From the NCBI GenBank assembly GCA_030603685.1, contig JAUVXG010000001.1, forward strand, positions 1-64,000: a stretch of 64,000 nt of DNA, written 5' to 3'. The notes beneath the pieces are model-generated. The model was not told the DNA's origin. It worked only from the letters and a program-made list of their open reading frames with translations, and made no database searches. Below are positions 1 to 10,824 of this stretch, one piece after another; position 1 is the stretch's first letter, and each line of letters begins with the position of its first letter. Both the position numbers and the translations under genes were made by a program. This DNA comes from Pleomorphomonas sp. Its GTDB lineage: Bacteria; Pseudomonadota; Alphaproteobacteria; Rhizobiales; Pleomorphomonadaceae.

Positions 1-717
1 GCCATCGTCGCGGCGAACACGAAAGGCATACGGCGCCTTGCCGCCCACCACCCATCCGGGCGGATTGCCGGTCTTGGCGCCGCGCTCCGCGGCTTCGGCG
101 AGAATGACGAAGCGACCGCCGAGACCGTTGCCGGCCGGCAAGGCTGCCACCGACTCGAGGCCACGATTGGCCTGAAGCTGCCGAGTATCCTTCGGCAGAT
201 CGATGGCGGTCAAAGGCCCGACAAAGCCGTCGGCATCCAGCGGTCCGACCATGACCGTCGGTCGTCCCTCGAAGGAAACGACACCGAATGGTCGACCGCC
301 TTCGCCCGGAAAGACATCGAGCGATTCCGTGTCCGAGGCCGACTTGGCGCGCGACAGGATTCCCTTGGTGGTCCGTAATCGGCGAATCGAGGCCGACGAC
401 AGCCCGATCGGCCGCCCGCGAGAATCGCGGTCGACCTGCGCCTTGACCATAAGGCCATCGTCGCTGAGCGCCAGAAAGCGGCGGCCACCATCCCCGATCA
501 CCAGCCCGGAAAGCCCCCCAACCTCCCGTCGGTCGGCACGGATCTCAAATCCACCGACATAGTCGAGACGGCCGAAGCGAACGCGCGACGGATCGGACGC
601 GGAAAAGCCGGCAAGCGGCCGCGCAGTGATACGCGTCGCGATATCGGCGGCGGACGCATCGATCGCCAGCAAAGCCAGGGCAAGCAAGGCGGGAAAAAGC
701 GCCCGCCCGCTCCTCAT
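1..717 (-). CDS. esterase-like activity of phytase family protein (partial, C-terminus beyond window edge)
   Basis: Open frame from ATG at 717 to the window edge; signal peptide [24 protein letters not shown] followed by [41 protein letters not shown]. Absent from the ORF track because it is truncated. Overlaps the cobT stop. Confidence 0.75.
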   Translation of the reverse strand, partial: MRSGRALFPALLALALLAIDASAADIATRITARPLAGFSASDPSRVRFGRLDYVGGFEIRADRREVGGLSGLVIGDGGRRFLALSDDGLMVKAQVDRDSRGRPIGLSSASIRRLRTTKGILSRAKSASDTESLDVFPGEGGRPFGVVSFEGRPTVMVGPLDADGFVGPLTAIDLPKDTRQLQANRGLESVAALPAGNGLGGRFVILAEAAERGAKTGNPPGWVVGGKAPYAFRVRRDDG

Positions 718-2627
718 GAAAGCCCCAGCGTCGAGATGCGCCTGGGCCTTGGCTTGTTGCCGGCCCGGATCGCCTTCTGGGTCGGCTGTTCCTCGAACAG
801 CGCCGCGAGCTGATCGGTCATGGCGCCGGCCAGTTCCTCGACGTCGACGATTGTGACCGCGCGCTTGTAGAAGCGCGTCACGTCATGCCCGATGCCGATG
901 GCGATCAGCTCCACCGGCGAACGTTCCTCGATCTCCTCGATGACGTAACGCAGATGGCGTTCGAGATAGTTGCCGGGGTTGACCGACAGCGTCGAGTCGT
1001 CGACCGGCGCACCGTCGGAGATCATCATCAGGATGCGACGGTTCTCAGAACGGGCGAGCAGGCGCTGATGCGCCCAATCGAGCGCTTCACCGTCGATGTT
1101 CTCCTTGAGAAGCCCCTCGCGCATCATCAGGCCGAGATTGCGGCGCGCCCGCCGCCACGGCGCGTCGGCCGGCTTGTAGACGATATGGCGCAGATCGTTG
1201 AGGCGCCCGGGACCTGCCGGCTTGCCGGCGGCAAGCCAGGCTTCGCGCGCCTGCCCGCCCTTCCAGGCCTTGGTGGTGAAGCCGAGGATCTCGACCTTGA
1301 CGCCACACCGCTCCAGCGTGCGGGCGAGAATGTCGGCGCAGGCGGCGGCAACCGTGATCGGCCGGCCGCGCATCGAGCCCGAATTGTCGATCAAGAGCGT
1401 CACCACGGTGTCGCGGAAATCGGTGTCGCGTTCCATCTTGAAGGCGAGCGGCGCCAGCGGGTCGGTGACGACACGGGTGATGCGCGCCGTATCGAGGATG
1501 CCTTCCTCGATGTCGAAGTCCCAGGCGCGGTTCTGCTGCGCCATCAGGCGACGCTGCAGGCGGTTGGCAAGTCGCGCCACCACGCCGGCAAGGTTGGCGA
1601 GCTGCTTGTCGAGAAGCCCGCGCAGCCGATCGAGCTCGGCGCCGTCGCAGACGTCTTCCGGCCGGGTCACCTCGTCGAACTTGGCGGTGAACACCTTGTA
1701 GTCGCTGACCGGCGGCTGGTTGGTGAACGGCAGCTCCGGCCGCTTGGCCTCGCCGGGATCGCTGGAGTCGTCCTCTTCGTTGAAGTCGCCGGGATCGTCG
1801 GACATCTCCGATTCGGAGTCCCCTTCCGAGGTTTCCTCGTCCTCGCCCGCCACTTCACGCTCGCGGGCCGCCGTCTGGTCGGCTTCGGCGTCGTCGGCGG
1901 GTTCGGCCGAAGCTTCGCTGTCCTCTGCCTCCTGCTGTTCGCCGTCCTGATTCTCGTTCTGCTCGGGATCGCTGCCGAGCTCGTCTCCCATCTCGAGGTT
2001 GACGAGCAGGTTGCGCGTCGCGCGGGCAAAGGCTTGCTGGCTGGAAATGGCATCGGCGAGGTCGGCCAGGTCATCACCGGCCCGCTCCTCGATGAAATCC
2101 CGCCAGGCCTCCATCAGCGCCTGGGCGCTCTTGGGCGGCGGTGCGCCGGTCAGCTTCTCGCGCACCCTCAGCGCCACCGCTTCGGACAGCGGCGCGTCAT
2201 CGCGGTTCTCGATGTGCTGAAGGTTGGCGCGCAGATAGCGCTCCTCCAGCATGGCGGCAAGGTTTCCGGCGACACCGGGCATGGCGCGGGCGCCGAGCGC
2301 CTCGCAGCGCGCCTGCTCCATCGCTTCGAACACCGCCTTGGCGCGCGGCCCCTCCGGCACGAAGGTACGGTGCACCGCCTCGTTGTGACAGGCAAGGCGC
2401 AGGGCCAGCGCGTCACCGGCGCCGCGGGTGACGGCGACATCGAAGGCGGTCGGCCGGCGCGGCGGGTCGGGAACGCGCGCCTTGTGGCCGGCAAGCGACG
2501 GCCGGTCGGCGGCGAACACCACTTCCAGCTCGCCATCGCCAGAGATCGCCCGCATCGCCGTCGTCACCGCCTTCTTGAGCGGCTCGATGACGATTTCCTT
2601 GCCTTTGGGCTGGTTGGAGGAGGACAC
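714..2627 (-). CDS. cobT: cobaltochelatase subunit CobT
   Basis: Acidic central region, C-terminal vWA-type domain ([14 protein letters not shown]), [21 protein letters not shown]; probable GTG start at 2627 ([20 protein letters not shown]). Confidence 0.95.
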   Translation of the reverse strand: MSSSNQPKGKEIVIEPLKKAVTTAMRAISGDGELEVVFAADRPSLAGHKARVPDPPRRPTAFDVAVTRGAGDALALRLACHNEAVHRTFVPEGPRAKAVFEAMEQARCEALGARAMPGVAGNLAAMLEERYLRANLQHIENRDDAPLSEAVALRVREKLTGAPPPKSAQALMEAWRDFIEERAGDDLADLADAISSQQAFARATRNLLVNLEMGDELGSDPEQNENQDGEQQEAEDSEASAEPADDAEADQTAAREREVAGEDEETSEGDSESEMSDDPGDFNEEDDSSDPGEAKRPELPFTNQPPVSDYKVFTAKFDEVTRPEDVCDGAELDRLRGLLDKQLANLAGVVARLANRLQRRLMAQQNRAWDFDIEEGILDTARITRVVTDPLAPLAFKMERDTDFRDTVVTLLIDNSGSMRGRPITVAAACADILARTLERCGVKVEILGFTTKAWKGGQAREAWLAAGKPAGPGRLNDLRHIVYKPADAPWRRARRNLGLMMREGLLKENIDGEALDWAHQRLLARSENRRILMMISDGAPVDDSTLSVNPGNYLERHLRYVIEEIEERSPVELIAIGIGHDVTRFYKRAVTIVDVEELAGAMTDQLAALFEEQPTQKAIRAGNKPRPRRISTLGLS

Positions 2628-2640
2628 GATGCTCCGTTCC

Positions 2641-3000
2641 CTAGTAGGAAGCTCCGTCGCAGTGCTTGATCGGCAGGGTGTCGAGGTCGACCCCGTCGAG
2701 GCAGCGGGCATTGACGGCAATGGATGGCGTACCGTCCGGCGCGGTACCGGCGGCGTAGGGCTGGATGCCGCACACCGGACAGAAGCGATGGGCGATCCGC
2801 CCCGTGTTGAAACGGTATTCGGACACGCCGGCCTCGCCGACCGTTACCTGGAAATCGCTTTCCGGAACATAGGCGAGGAGATGGCCAACCCGACGGCAGC
2901 GGGAGCAGTTGCAGGCTACCAGCTCGCCGAGCGCGAGCTCGGCCGAGAACCTGATGTTGCCGCATTGGCAGCTGCCGCTATAGCTCCGCTTGCTGGCCAT
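2641..3000 (-). CDS. GFA family (glutathione-dependent formaldehyde-activating-like) zinc-binding protein
   Basis: [34 protein letters not shown] cysteine motifs; ATG at 3000. Confidence 0.9.
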   Translation of the reverse strand: MASKRSYSGSCQCGNIRFSAELALGELVACNCSRCRRVGHLLAYVPESDFQVTVGEAGVSEYRFNTGRIAHRFCPVCGIQPYAAGTAPDGTPSIAVNARCLDGVDLDTLPIKHCDGASY

Positions 3001-3007
3001 CGCTCCC

Positions 3008-3991
3008 TCAGGTGAGCACCATGTTTGCCGCGCTCTCCGGCAGTTCCTTGCCGAAGCAGCGCTGATAGAACTCGGCCACCTGCACGCGTTCGGTCTCGTC
3101 GCACTTGTTGAGGAAGGTGAGACGGAAGGCAAAGCCGACGTCGCCGAAGATCGAGGCGTTCTCGGCCCAGGTCAGCACCGTGCGCGGGCTCATCACCGTG
3201 GAGATGTCGCCGTTGACGAAGGCCGAGCGCGTCATGTCGGCGACGCGCACCATCTTCGACAGCGTGTCGCGACCTTCCGGCCCCGTGAACGACTTGGCCT
3301 TGGCGGCGATGATGCCGACCTCGTGGTCGTGCGGCAGATAGTTGAGCGTGGTGACGATCGACCAGCGGTCCATCTGGCCCTGGTTGATCTGCTGCGTGCC
3401 GTGATAGAGGCCCGAGGTGTCGCCGAGGCCGACGGTGTTGGCCGTCGCGAACAGGCGGAAGGCCGGGTGCGGGCGGATGACGCGGTTCTGGTCGAGCAGC
3501 GTCAGCTTGCCCGCCACTTCCAGCACGCGCTGGATGACGAACATCACGTCCGGACGGCCGGCATCGTACTCGTCGAACACCAGCGCCACGTTGTTCTGCA
3601 GCGCCCAGGGCAGGATGCCGTCGCGGAACTCGGTGATCTGCTTGCCGTCGCGCAGCACGATGGCGTCCTTGCCGACGAGATCGATACGGCTGATGTGGCT
3701 GTCGAGATTGACGCGCACCAGCGGCCAGTTGAGGCGAGCCGCCACCTGCTCGATATGCGTCGACTTGCCGGTACCGTGATAGCCGGAGACCATCACGCGG
3801 CGATTGTGCGCAAAACCGGCGAGGATCGCGAGCGTGGTGGCGCGGTCGAACAGGTAATCCGGATCAAGATCGGGAACGTGCTCGTCCGCCTTGGAATAGG
3901 CGGGCACTTCGATATCGGTGTCGATACCGAACACCTCGCGGACCGAGACCCGGACATCGGGCAACGGCGCGTCATACGTCTGCTGAACCAT
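3008..3991 (-). CDS. cobS: cobaltochelatase subunit CobS (AAA+ ATPase)
   Basis: [46 protein letters not shown], typical CobS Walker A and core. Confidence 0.95.
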   Translation of the reverse strand: MVQQTYDAPLPDVRVSVREVFGIDTDIEVPAYSKADEHVPDLDPDYLFDRATTLAILAGFAHNRRVMVSGYHGTGKSTHIEQVAARLNWPLVRVNLDSHISRIDLVGKDAIVLRDGKQITEFRDGILPWALQNNVALVFDEYDAGRPDVMFVIQRVLEVAGKLTLLDQNRVIRPHPAFRLFATANTVGLGDTSGLYHGTQQINQGQMDRWSIVTTLNYLPHDHEVGIIAAKAKSFTGPEGRDTLSKMVRVADMTRSAFVNGDISTVMSPRTVLTWAENASIFGDVGFAFRLTFLNKCDETERVQVAEFYQRCFGKELPESAANMVLT

Positions 3992-4057
3992 GAGACCTCC
4001 TGGAGCGACCAAGCGGAGGGAGAAAGTCGCTCCGTCGAATCGGGAAAATGCGGCCGG

Positions 4058-4681
4058 TCAACAGAAACCGGCGGTCTTCAAGTAATTATAGGCTTGGATG
4101 ATCTCCCGCAACCGTTCCTCTGACGACCGATCGCCGCCGTTGGCGTCGGGATGGTGGCGTTTGACCATGACCTTGTACTGCGCCTTGATCTCTTCCTTGG
4201 AGACGCCGACCTCAAGATGCAACGTTTCGAAAGCGCGCTGCGTCATCGGCGACACGCGCCGACGCGGCTCCTCGGGCTCGGCCCGCATGCCGCCCGCCCG
4301 CGACCCGTGGAAGACGCCAAAAGGATCGTTGTAGGTCGGCTCGGCCGGTCGGCGGCGATGGCCGGCATTGGGATCGGTCTGTCCCCAGCGGTTGACCGAG
4401 ACCGTCCAGGTCGGACGATGACCGGTCAGCGCATCCTTCTGGAAGGCGATGACATCGTCGTCTCCCATGCCGGAGAAGTAGTTGTAGGACTTGTTGTAGA
4501 GCTGCACGTGCTCCAGGCAGAAATGGTGATACTGCCCCTCGCGACCGCGGCCTTTCGGCGCGCGATAGGCGCCCGCGCTCTCGCAGCCTTCCCACTCGCA
4601 AGGAGGGAACTGGTCGCGGGCGACGCTTTCCTTGTCCGGCTTGATCCGGAGTTTGTCGAAGAGCTTGGAATAGGAATCCAT
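4058..4681 (-). CDS. DnaJ-domain protein
   Basis: C-terminal J domain (LHLEVGVSKEEIKAQYKVMVKRHHPDANGGDRSSEERLREIIQAYNYLK) with HPD motif. Confidence 0.9.
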   Translation of the reverse strand: MDSYSKLFDKLRIKPDKESVARDQFPPCEWEGCESAGAYRAPKGRGREGQYHHFCLEHVQLYNKSYNYFSGMGDDDVIAFQKDALTGHRPTWTVSVNRWGQTDPNAGHRRRPAEPTYNDPFGVFHGSRAGGMRAEPEEPRRRVSPMTQRAFETLHLEVGVSKEEIKAQYKVMVKRHHPDANGGDRSSEERLREIIQAYNYLKTAGFC

Positions 4682-4792
4682 GATCCGCCGATTATGGTCA
4701 CTGGAAGCCGAGCCGGCAAGGCGTTGACAATCGTCTCGGCAGGTCGCCAGATACTTGATTGCTTCGCCCGCGCCAACCGACGAGGATGCCCG

Positions 4793-5083
4793 ATGGCTTC
4801 GATGACCCCGCCCGCTTCCGACCGCAAGAGCCGCATCGAGGCGGCGCTCCTCGCCGAGCTGGCACCGTCGCACCTGAACGTGATCGACGACAGCGAGCGC
4901 CACCGCGGACATGGCGGCTGGCGCGAGGGCGGCGAGACCCATTTCGCCGTAGAAGTGGTATCCGCCGCCTTCGAAGGCAAGACCCGACTCGCCCGTCAGC
5001 GCCTCGTCATGGATGCCTTGAAGGCGGAATTCGACACGGGACTGCACGCCCTCTCCGTCACCGCTCGCGCGCCGGGGGAATGA
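4793..5083 (+). CDS. BolA family protein
   Basis: SRIEAALLAELAPSHLNVIDDSERHRGHGG...ETHFAVEVVSAAFEGKTRLARQRLVMDALKAEF; divergent from dnaJ-like gene. Confidence 0.93.
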   Translation: MASMTPPASDRKSRIEAALLAELAPSHLNVIDDSERHRGHGGWREGGETHFAVEVVSAAFEGKTRLARQRLVMDALKAEFDTGLHALSVTARAPGE

Positions 5084-5101
5084 GTTCGGGCCTGACGCGC
5101 T

Positions 5102-6397
5102 TTACTCCGAGCGGAACACGTCATCGACCGGCCCGACCTTCAGCGCCGTGATGCGGTTTCGCTGTCGCCGGAGCACGCGGAAGCGGAAGCCGTGAAAGGT
5201 GAATGACTGACCGGGGTCGGGGATCATCCGCGCCTCGTGAATGACGAGACCGGCTATGGTCGTGGCTTCGTCGTCCGGCAGGCGCCAGTCCATCATGCGG
5301 TTGAGATCGCGGATCGGCACCGCCCCGTCCACCGAGGCCGAACCGTCGGGATACGGACGGACGCCCTGCACCACCACGTCCTGCTCGTCGGCGATCTCGC
5401 CGACGATCTCCTCGAGAATATCCTCGAGGGTGACGAGACCCTGCACTTCGCCATACTCGTCGACCACCAGCACCAGGTGAAGCTTGCGCTTGAGAAACGC
5501 CCTGAGCTGGTCGGCCGCCAGCGTCGTGTCCGGCACGAACCAGGGCGGCGTCATCAGCGTCTCGACGCAGACCTTGGCGGTATCGCCGTCGACACGGTCG
5601 ATGGCGCGCATCAGTTCCTTGGAATGCAGCACGCCGACGATGTTGTCCGGCTCGTCGCGCCACAACGGATGGCGCGTGAACGGACTGGAGATCAGCGCCT
5701 TCAGGAGATCTCCGACCGGCATGTCGATGTCGAAGGTGCGCATCTTGGTGCGATGCACCATGATGTCCGACAGCGGCAACTCGCTGAGGTCGAGCACGCC
5801 GCCGACCATGTCGCGGTCGTCCTTGACCACGCCGCCCTCGCGATGCAGCAGGTCGACCGCCTCGCGAATTTCCTCATGCGCTGTCCAGGCCGCCTCGCGC
5901 GGCGCCTTGCTGACGAGCCTCAGAGGCGCGATCACCGCCTTCTCGATGCCGGCAATCAGTGGCTCCAGCAGGCGGGCCGACATCTCGATCGCCGGCAGGA
6001 GAACGAGCGCCGACCGTTCCGGCCTGAGCGACACCATCACGCGCGGCACGGCATCGAGCAGGATGGCAAGGACGATGCCGCCAACAGCCCATACGGCGAG
6101 GCGCATGGGATCGGCTTCGAATGACAGAACCGCCCTCGTTGCAAAGATGGTCAGCACCACCGTCGACACCTGGCGTGCGAGGCGAATGGCCGACACCGCC
6201 CGCGCCCGTTCGGCCGTCAGTTCGACAAGGCGCTTGATCCGGCGGTCGCCGAGCCGCTCCATGTGATGCAGCTTGGTGCGGTTGGACGCAAGCAGGGCCG
6301 ACCCGGCCGCCGACAGGATCACGGTGATGACGACGAACAGGGCGACCGGCACGCCGGCAAATACCAGATCGACCAGCGACCCGCCCTGCCCGTTCAT
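5102..6397 (-). CDS. HlyC/CorC family (CNNM/CBS/transporter-associated domain) membrane protein
   Basis: DUF21-like membrane region, paired CBS domains, VLVVDEYGEVQGLVTLEDILEEIVGEI. Confidence 0.92.
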   Translation of the reverse strand: MNGQGGSLVDLVFAGVPVALFVVITVILSAAGSALLASNRTKLHHMERLGDRRIKRLVELTAERARAVSAIRLARQVSTVVLTIFATRAVLSFEADPMRLAVWAVGGIVLAILLDAVPRVMVSLRPERSALVLLPAIEMSARLLEPLIAGIEKAVIAPLRLVSKAPREAAWTAHEEIREAVDLLHREGGVVKDDRDMVGGVLDLSELPLSDIMVHRTKMRTFDIDMPVGDLLKALISSPFTRHPLWRDEPDNIVGVLHSKELMRAIDRVDGDTAKVCVETLMTPPWFVPDTTLAADQLRAFLKRKLHLVLVVDEYGEVQGLVTLEDILEEIVGEIADEQDVVVQGVRPYPDGSASVDGAVPIRDLNRMMDWRLPDDEATTIAGLVIHEARMIPDPGQSFTFHGFRFRVLRRQRNRITALKVGPVDDVFRSE

Positions 6398-7536
6398 CAG
6401 GCCTGCCCCTCGCCGAGCTTGTCGGTCAGGAAGGCGCGCACCGCCTCGGCCGGCACATCCTTGGCAATGAACGCCTCGCCGATGCCGCGGCTCAGGATGA
6501 AGGTCAGGGAACCGTTCTGCACCTTCTTGTCCTGCCCGATCAGGTCCATGAAGGTCGAAACCGACGGCGCCCCGCCGGGAATGTCGGACAGCTTGGTCGG
6601 CAGCCCGACGTCGGCGAGATGGGAGCGAATTCGCCCGGCATCGTCCGCCGACATCTGGTTGAGCCGCACCGAGAAATCATGGGCGAGCACCATGCCCAGC
6701 GACACCGCCTCGCCATGCACCACGGCGCCGCTGTAGCCGGCCGCCGTCTCGATGGCGTGACCGAAGGTGTGACCGAGGTTGAGCAAGGCCCGGTCGCCGG
6801 TCTCGCGCTCGTCGCGCGCGACGATGGCGGCCTTGGAACGGCAGGAAACGGCGATCGCTTCGGTGCGCGCCGGGCCACCGGCGAACACGTCGCGCCAGGT
6901 CTTCTCCAGTGAAGCGAAGAAGGGGGCGTTGTCGATCAGTCCGTATTTCACCACCTCGGCATAGCCGGCGCGGAACTCGCGCTCGGGCAGCGTGTCGAGC
7001 ACGTTGGTGTCGGCCAGAACCAGATCGGGCTGGTGGAATACGCCGACGAGGTTCTTGCCATGCCGGCTGTTGATTCCGGTCTTGCCGCCGACCGACGAAT
7101 CCACCTGCGAGAGAAGCGTCGTCGGCACCTGCACGAAGCGCATGCCGCGCCGGACGACCCCGGCCACGAAGCCGGCGAGGTCTCCGACCACACCGCCGCC
7201 CAGCGCCACCACCGCGTCGCCGCGCTCGTAGCGGCCACCAACCACCTGGTCGACAACCTGCTCGAACACGTCGAAACACTTGGAGGCCTCGCCGGCCGGA
7301 ATGACGACGGCGCTGGCCGTGACGCCGGCCCGTCGCAGCGACTTCTCGAAAGCGACGAGATGCCGTCCCGACACGTTGGAATCGGTGATGATGCAGGCGC
7401 GCGCCTTCGGCAGCACGGCGCGGAACCACTTCCCGGCGTCGGCGACAAGTCCTTCGCCGATCAGGATGTCGTAGGACCGCTCTCCGAGCGACACCGGCAC
7501 CTTGACGATGCCGTCCGTTTCCCCTTCAACCGTCAT
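6397..7536 (-). CDS. aroB: 3-dehydroquinate synthase
   Basis: ALGGGVVGDLAGFVAGVVRRGMRFVQVPTTLLSQVDSSVGGKTGIN; adjacent to aroK. Confidence 0.97.
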   Translation of the reverse strand: MTVEGETDGIVKVPVSLGERSYDILIGEGLVADAGKWFRAVLPKARACIITDSNVSGRHLVAFEKSLRRAGVTASAVVIPAGEASKCFDVFEQVVDQVVGGRYERGDAVVALGGGVVGDLAGFVAGVVRRGMRFVQVPTTLLSQVDSSVGGKTGINSRHGKNLVGVFHQPDLVLADTNVLDTLPEREFRAGYAEVVKYGLIDNAPFFASLEKTWRDVFAGGPARTEAIAVSCRSKAAIVARDERETGDRALLNLGHTFGHAIETAAGYSGAVVHGEAVSLGMVLAHDFSVRLNQMSADDAGRIRSHLADVGLPTKLSDIPGGAPSVSTFMDLIGQDKKVQNGSLTFILSRGIGEAFIAKDVPAEAVRAFLTDKLGEGQA

Positions 7537-7569
7537 GTCATCCCCCGCCGTTTCCGGCCTCTGGCGCCG

Positions 7570-8238
7570 TCACGGCGCCTTACGTTCTCGTCCCGCGTCC
7601 TCGACGAGCCAGGCCTCCAGGGCGGAAACCACCGCGTCGACCATCGCTTCGTGCGGCACGTCGACCGACTGGACGGTGAGATCCGCTTCGGCATAGACCG
7701 GATAGCGCGCATCCACCAGGGCTCGCAACGTCCCCTCGGGATCGGCCGTCTGCAGAAGCGGCCGCGTCGGCCGGCGGCGTACCCGCTCGAAAAGAAGTTC
7801 CCAATCGGCCCTCAGCCAGATCGATATGCCGGCGCCGCGGATTGCGGCCCGCGTCTCGGGATTCATGAAGGCGCCACCGCCGGTGGCTATGATCTGGCGC
7901 GGCTCACGCAAAAGACGAGCAATCACCCGCCGCTCGCCCTGGCGAAAATAATCCTCGCCATGCTCGGCGAAGATCTCGGACACCGTCTTCTTGGCGGCCT
8001 CTTCGATCGCCGTGTCGGCGTCGATGAAGGTGAGGCCCAGCCGGCCGGCGAGGCGCTTGCCCACCGACGTCTTGCCGGCGCCCATCATGCCCACCAGCAC
8101 CACCGAGCGACCACCGAGCAATTCGACGATACGCGCATTGGCACTGGCGCGCCGATGGGCGGCGTCGGTATCGCGGTTGCGGCTGGTCTTGACGTCGGTC
8201 ATGAGAAGTCTCATGGGTTGGGGCGGCGCTTCTGTCAA
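7570..8238 (-). CDS. aroK: shikimate kinase
   Basis: VVLVGMMGAGKTSVGKRLAGRLGLTFIDADTAIEEAAKKTVSEIFAEHGEDYFRQGE; start may be internal (MTDVKTSRN). Confidence 0.96.
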   Translation of the reverse strand: MTEAPPQPMRLLMTDVKTSRNRDTDAAHRRASANARIVELLGGRSVVLVGMMGAGKTSVGKRLAGRLGLTFIDADTAIEEAAKKTVSEIFAEHGEDYFRQGERRVIARLLREPRQIIATGGGAFMNPETRAAIRGAGISIWLRADWELLFERVRRRPTRPLLQTADPEGTLRALVDARYPVYAEADLTVQSVDVPHEAMVDAVVSALEAWLVEDAGRERKAP

Positions 8239-8289
8239 GCCGTTAGCGCCGCCGAGCGATCTTGCCGGACCGCACCCCCGAGCGGAACC

Positions 8290-8529
8290 ATGCCGACCAT
8301 CACACGCTTTCTCGGCTTCCTTCTCGTTCTGGCCGCCGTCGCCACCGCGGCGGTGCTGGCGCTGGCCTTTCTGGTTACCCCGGAGCCACGGACGTTTACC
8401 GTTCCGATCGATCCCTCGGTGCTGTCGAATGCCCGGCCGCTGCCGCCGCCTGCCGCCTCCACGCCGGAGCCCGCCGTCACGGGCTCAATCGAGAAACCTT
8501 CTGCCGATCTGCCGCCCGACGCCCCATGA
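8290..8529 (+). CDS. small hypothetical protein, single TM helix with Pro/Ala-rich tail
   Basis: MPTITRFLGFLLVLAAVATAAVLALAFLVTPEPRTFTVPIDPSVL...; stop overlaps xerD ATG (ATGA). Confidence 0.65.
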   Translation: MPTITRFLGFLLVLAAVATAAVLALAFLVTPEPRTFTVPIDPSVLSNARPLPPPAASTPEPAVTGSIEKPSADLPPDAP

Positions 8530-9461
8530 GCATCAGCGACGCCACACTGATCGAGACCTATCTCGAGGCGGCGAGCATCGAGAACGCTGCGTCGGACAAC
8601 ACACTCGCCGCCTACCGTGCCGACCTCGATCTCTATGTCGGCTTTCTCTCCGGCCGCGGGCGCGGCCTTCTCGACGCCGCAACGGAGGACGTCGAGGATT
8701 TCGTTGCCGGGCTCGCCGCCGAAGGCTACGCGGCCGCCACCCAGGCCCGCCGGCTGTCCGCCGTCCGCCAGTTGCACAAGTTTCTCTATGCCGAAGGACG
8801 ACGAACCGACGACCCGACCGCCCGGGTGGATCGCCCGCGCACGCGCCGCCCTCTCCCCAAGGTACTGTCCGTCGATGAGGTCGGGCGGCTGATGGACGCG
8901 ACGGCGGCCACGGCCGGCGAACCGGTCGAGGATCAGGCCGAGGCGCTGCGCCGCGCCCGATTCTGGGCCATGCTGGAAACGCTTTACGCGTCCGGTCTGC
9001 GCGTCTCCGAGCTCGTCTCGCTTCCGGCCGGCGCGATCCGCGAGGCCACCTCCGCCATCACCGTACGCGGCAAGGGCGCCAAGGATCGGCTGGTGCCGAT
9101 CGGCGACACGGCGCGCACCGCCGTTCTCTCCTATCGCCACCTGCTGAAGGCCAGCGGACGGCATGCCGGCAGTCCGTTCCTGTTTCCCGCCAACTCCGAG
9201 ACCGGTCACGTGACGCGCCAGAGTTTTGCCCGCGAACTGAAGGACGCCGCCGCTCGGCTGGGCATATCTCCGGACAAGGTATCGCCTCACATCCTCCGCC
9301 ACGCCTTCGCCAGCCATCTGCTCCAGAATGGCGCCGATCTCCGCATCGTCCAGGAGCTGCTCGGCCACGCCGACATCGGCACGACCGAGATTTACACCCA
9401 TGTTCTCGAGCACCGCCTTGCCGCGCTCGTCGCCGATCATCATCCACTGTCGGAGCGATAA
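8526..9461 (+). CDS. xerD: site-specific tyrosine recombinase XerD
   Basis: Tyrosine recombinase core: ASGLRVSELVSLP, ISPHILRHAFASHLLQNGADLRIVQELLGHADIGTTEIYTHV. Confidence 0.93.
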   Translation: MSISDATLIETYLEAASIENAASDNTLAAYRADLDLYVGFLSGRGRGLLDAATEDVEDFVAGLAAEGYAAATQARRLSAVRQLHKFLYAEGRRTDDPTARVDRPRTRRPLPKVLSVDEVGRLMDATAATAGEPVEDQAEALRRARFWAMLETLYASGLRVSELVSLPAGAIREATSAITVRGKGAKDRLVPIGDTARTAVLSYRHLLKASGRHAGSPFLFPANSETGHVTRQSFARELKDAAARLGISPDKVSPHILRHAFASHLLQNGADLRIVQELLGHADIGTTEIYTHVLEHRLAALVADHHPLSER

Positions 9462-9620
9462 CCGACTTGGTATTGGCACGGAGATGGTCACAGATTTGCC
9501 GGCATTTGCGGCGATTGGCGTTGACAAGGCGACGATCGGAAGCCAAGTGTGCGCGGTCGCCGCACCTTTGGTTGTCCCTGGGGATCAAGACGGCGGCCGG
9601 GGCACCATGAAGAGAGCCGG

Positions 9621-10580
9621 ATGAGAAGCTATCTCGACTTTGAGAAACCCATCGCCGACCTTGAGGGCAAGGTTCAGGAGCTGAAAGCCCTGGCCGACGG
9701 CGGATCCGCCCTTCCGATCGACGACGACATCGCCAAACTCGAGACGAGCGCCGCACAGGCGCTGGCCGACATCTATGCGCGCCTCACGCCGTGGCAGAAG
9801 GCGCAGGTCGCCCGTCACCCCGACCGGCCGCATGCCGTCCATTACATTGAGCAGTTGATTTCCGACTGGACGCCTCTGGCCGGTGACAGGAACTTCGGCG
9901 AGGACGCCGCGATCCTGGCCGGCCTCGGCAGCTTCCGCGGCCGTCCTGTCGCCGTGATCGGTCAGGAAAAGGGCCATGACACCCAGACGCGCATCCGCCA
10001 CAACTTCGGCATGGCGCGGCCGGAAGGCTACCGCAAGGCCATCCGCATCATGGAACTGGCCGACCGTTTCAACCTGCCGGTGATCTCGCTCGTCGACACC
10101 GCCGGCGCCTATCCCGGCATCGGCGCCGAGGAGCGGGGCCAGGCCGAGGCCATTGCCCGCTCGACGCAAGCCTGCCTCCGGATCGGCGTCCCGATCGTGT
10201 CGGTCGTCATCGGTGAGGGCGGCTCCGGCGGCGCCATCGCCATCGCCACGGCCAACCGCGTGTTCATGCTCGAACACTCCATCTATTCGGTCATTTCGCC
10301 CGAAGGCGCCGCGTCCATCCTCTGGAAGGACTCGGCCAAGGCGCAGGACGCGGCGATGAATATGCGCATCACCGCTCAGGATCTCGTCCGGTTCGGCATC
10401 ATCGAAGGCGTCATCGACGAGCCGGTCGGCGGCGCCCATCGAGCGCCCGAGCGGGTGGTCGAAGCGGTCGGCGGCGTCATCGAGGCGGCATTCGCCACCT
10501 TCGACGGCAAGAGCCGCGACGAAATTCGTGCGGATCGCCGTCGCAAGTTCCTGGCGATCGGCCGCGACCTCAAGGTCTGA
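9621..10580 (+). CDS. accA: acetyl-CoA carboxylase carboxyltransferase subunit alpha
   Basis: [20 protein letters not shown]... [52 protein letters not shown]. Confidence 0.97.
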   Translation: MRSYLDFEKPIADLEGKVQELKALADGGSALPIDDDIAKLETSAAQALADIYARLTPWQKAQVARHPDRPHAVHYIEQLISDWTPLAGDRNFGEDAAILAGLGSFRGRPVAVIGQEKGHDTQTRIRHNFGMARPEGYRKAIRIMELADRFNLPVISLVDTAGAYPGIGAEERGQAEAIARSTQACLRIGVPIVSVVIGEGGSGGAIAIATANRVFMLEHSIYSVISPEGAASILWKDSAKAQDAAMNMRITAQDLVRFGIIEGVIDEPVGGAHRAPERVVEAVGGVIEAAFATFDGKSRDEIRADRRRKFLAIGRDLKV

Positions 10581-10824
10581 AAACGGGCGGGCCTCGGCAT
10601 TTTCTGACCGTCTTGCCATGAATTTCTCACGTTTTCATTGGAAACGGGGAGTCCCGCAGCCCGGCAAACGGGTGCACTGGCCATTCGGCGCAACGGCTTG
10701 ACCTTGATACGACGGTAACCTTTCGGTAACCATGACCGTCGAGGATCGCTTCGTGATATGCTGTCCGGCGCTCGGGGGACGGCCGGACGCCCCCTGCCAG
10801 CACCCGGACGGTGCAGCGGCGTCC

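Noticed and set aside
885-2669. 594-aa ORF antisense to cobT
   Set aside because: High-GC antisense open frame mirroring a strongly recognisable gene; H/R/G/A-rich with no domain signature.
8526-9461. Tyrosine recombinase as a mobile-element integrase
   Set aside because: Sequence and context (next to accA, not a tRNA) match chromosomal XerD.
10707-10733. GGTAACC-TTTC-GGTAACC direct repeat upstream of the L,D-transpeptidase gene
   Set aside because: Looks CtrA-like at first glance but lacks TTAA; only two copies and no known motif I can assign.
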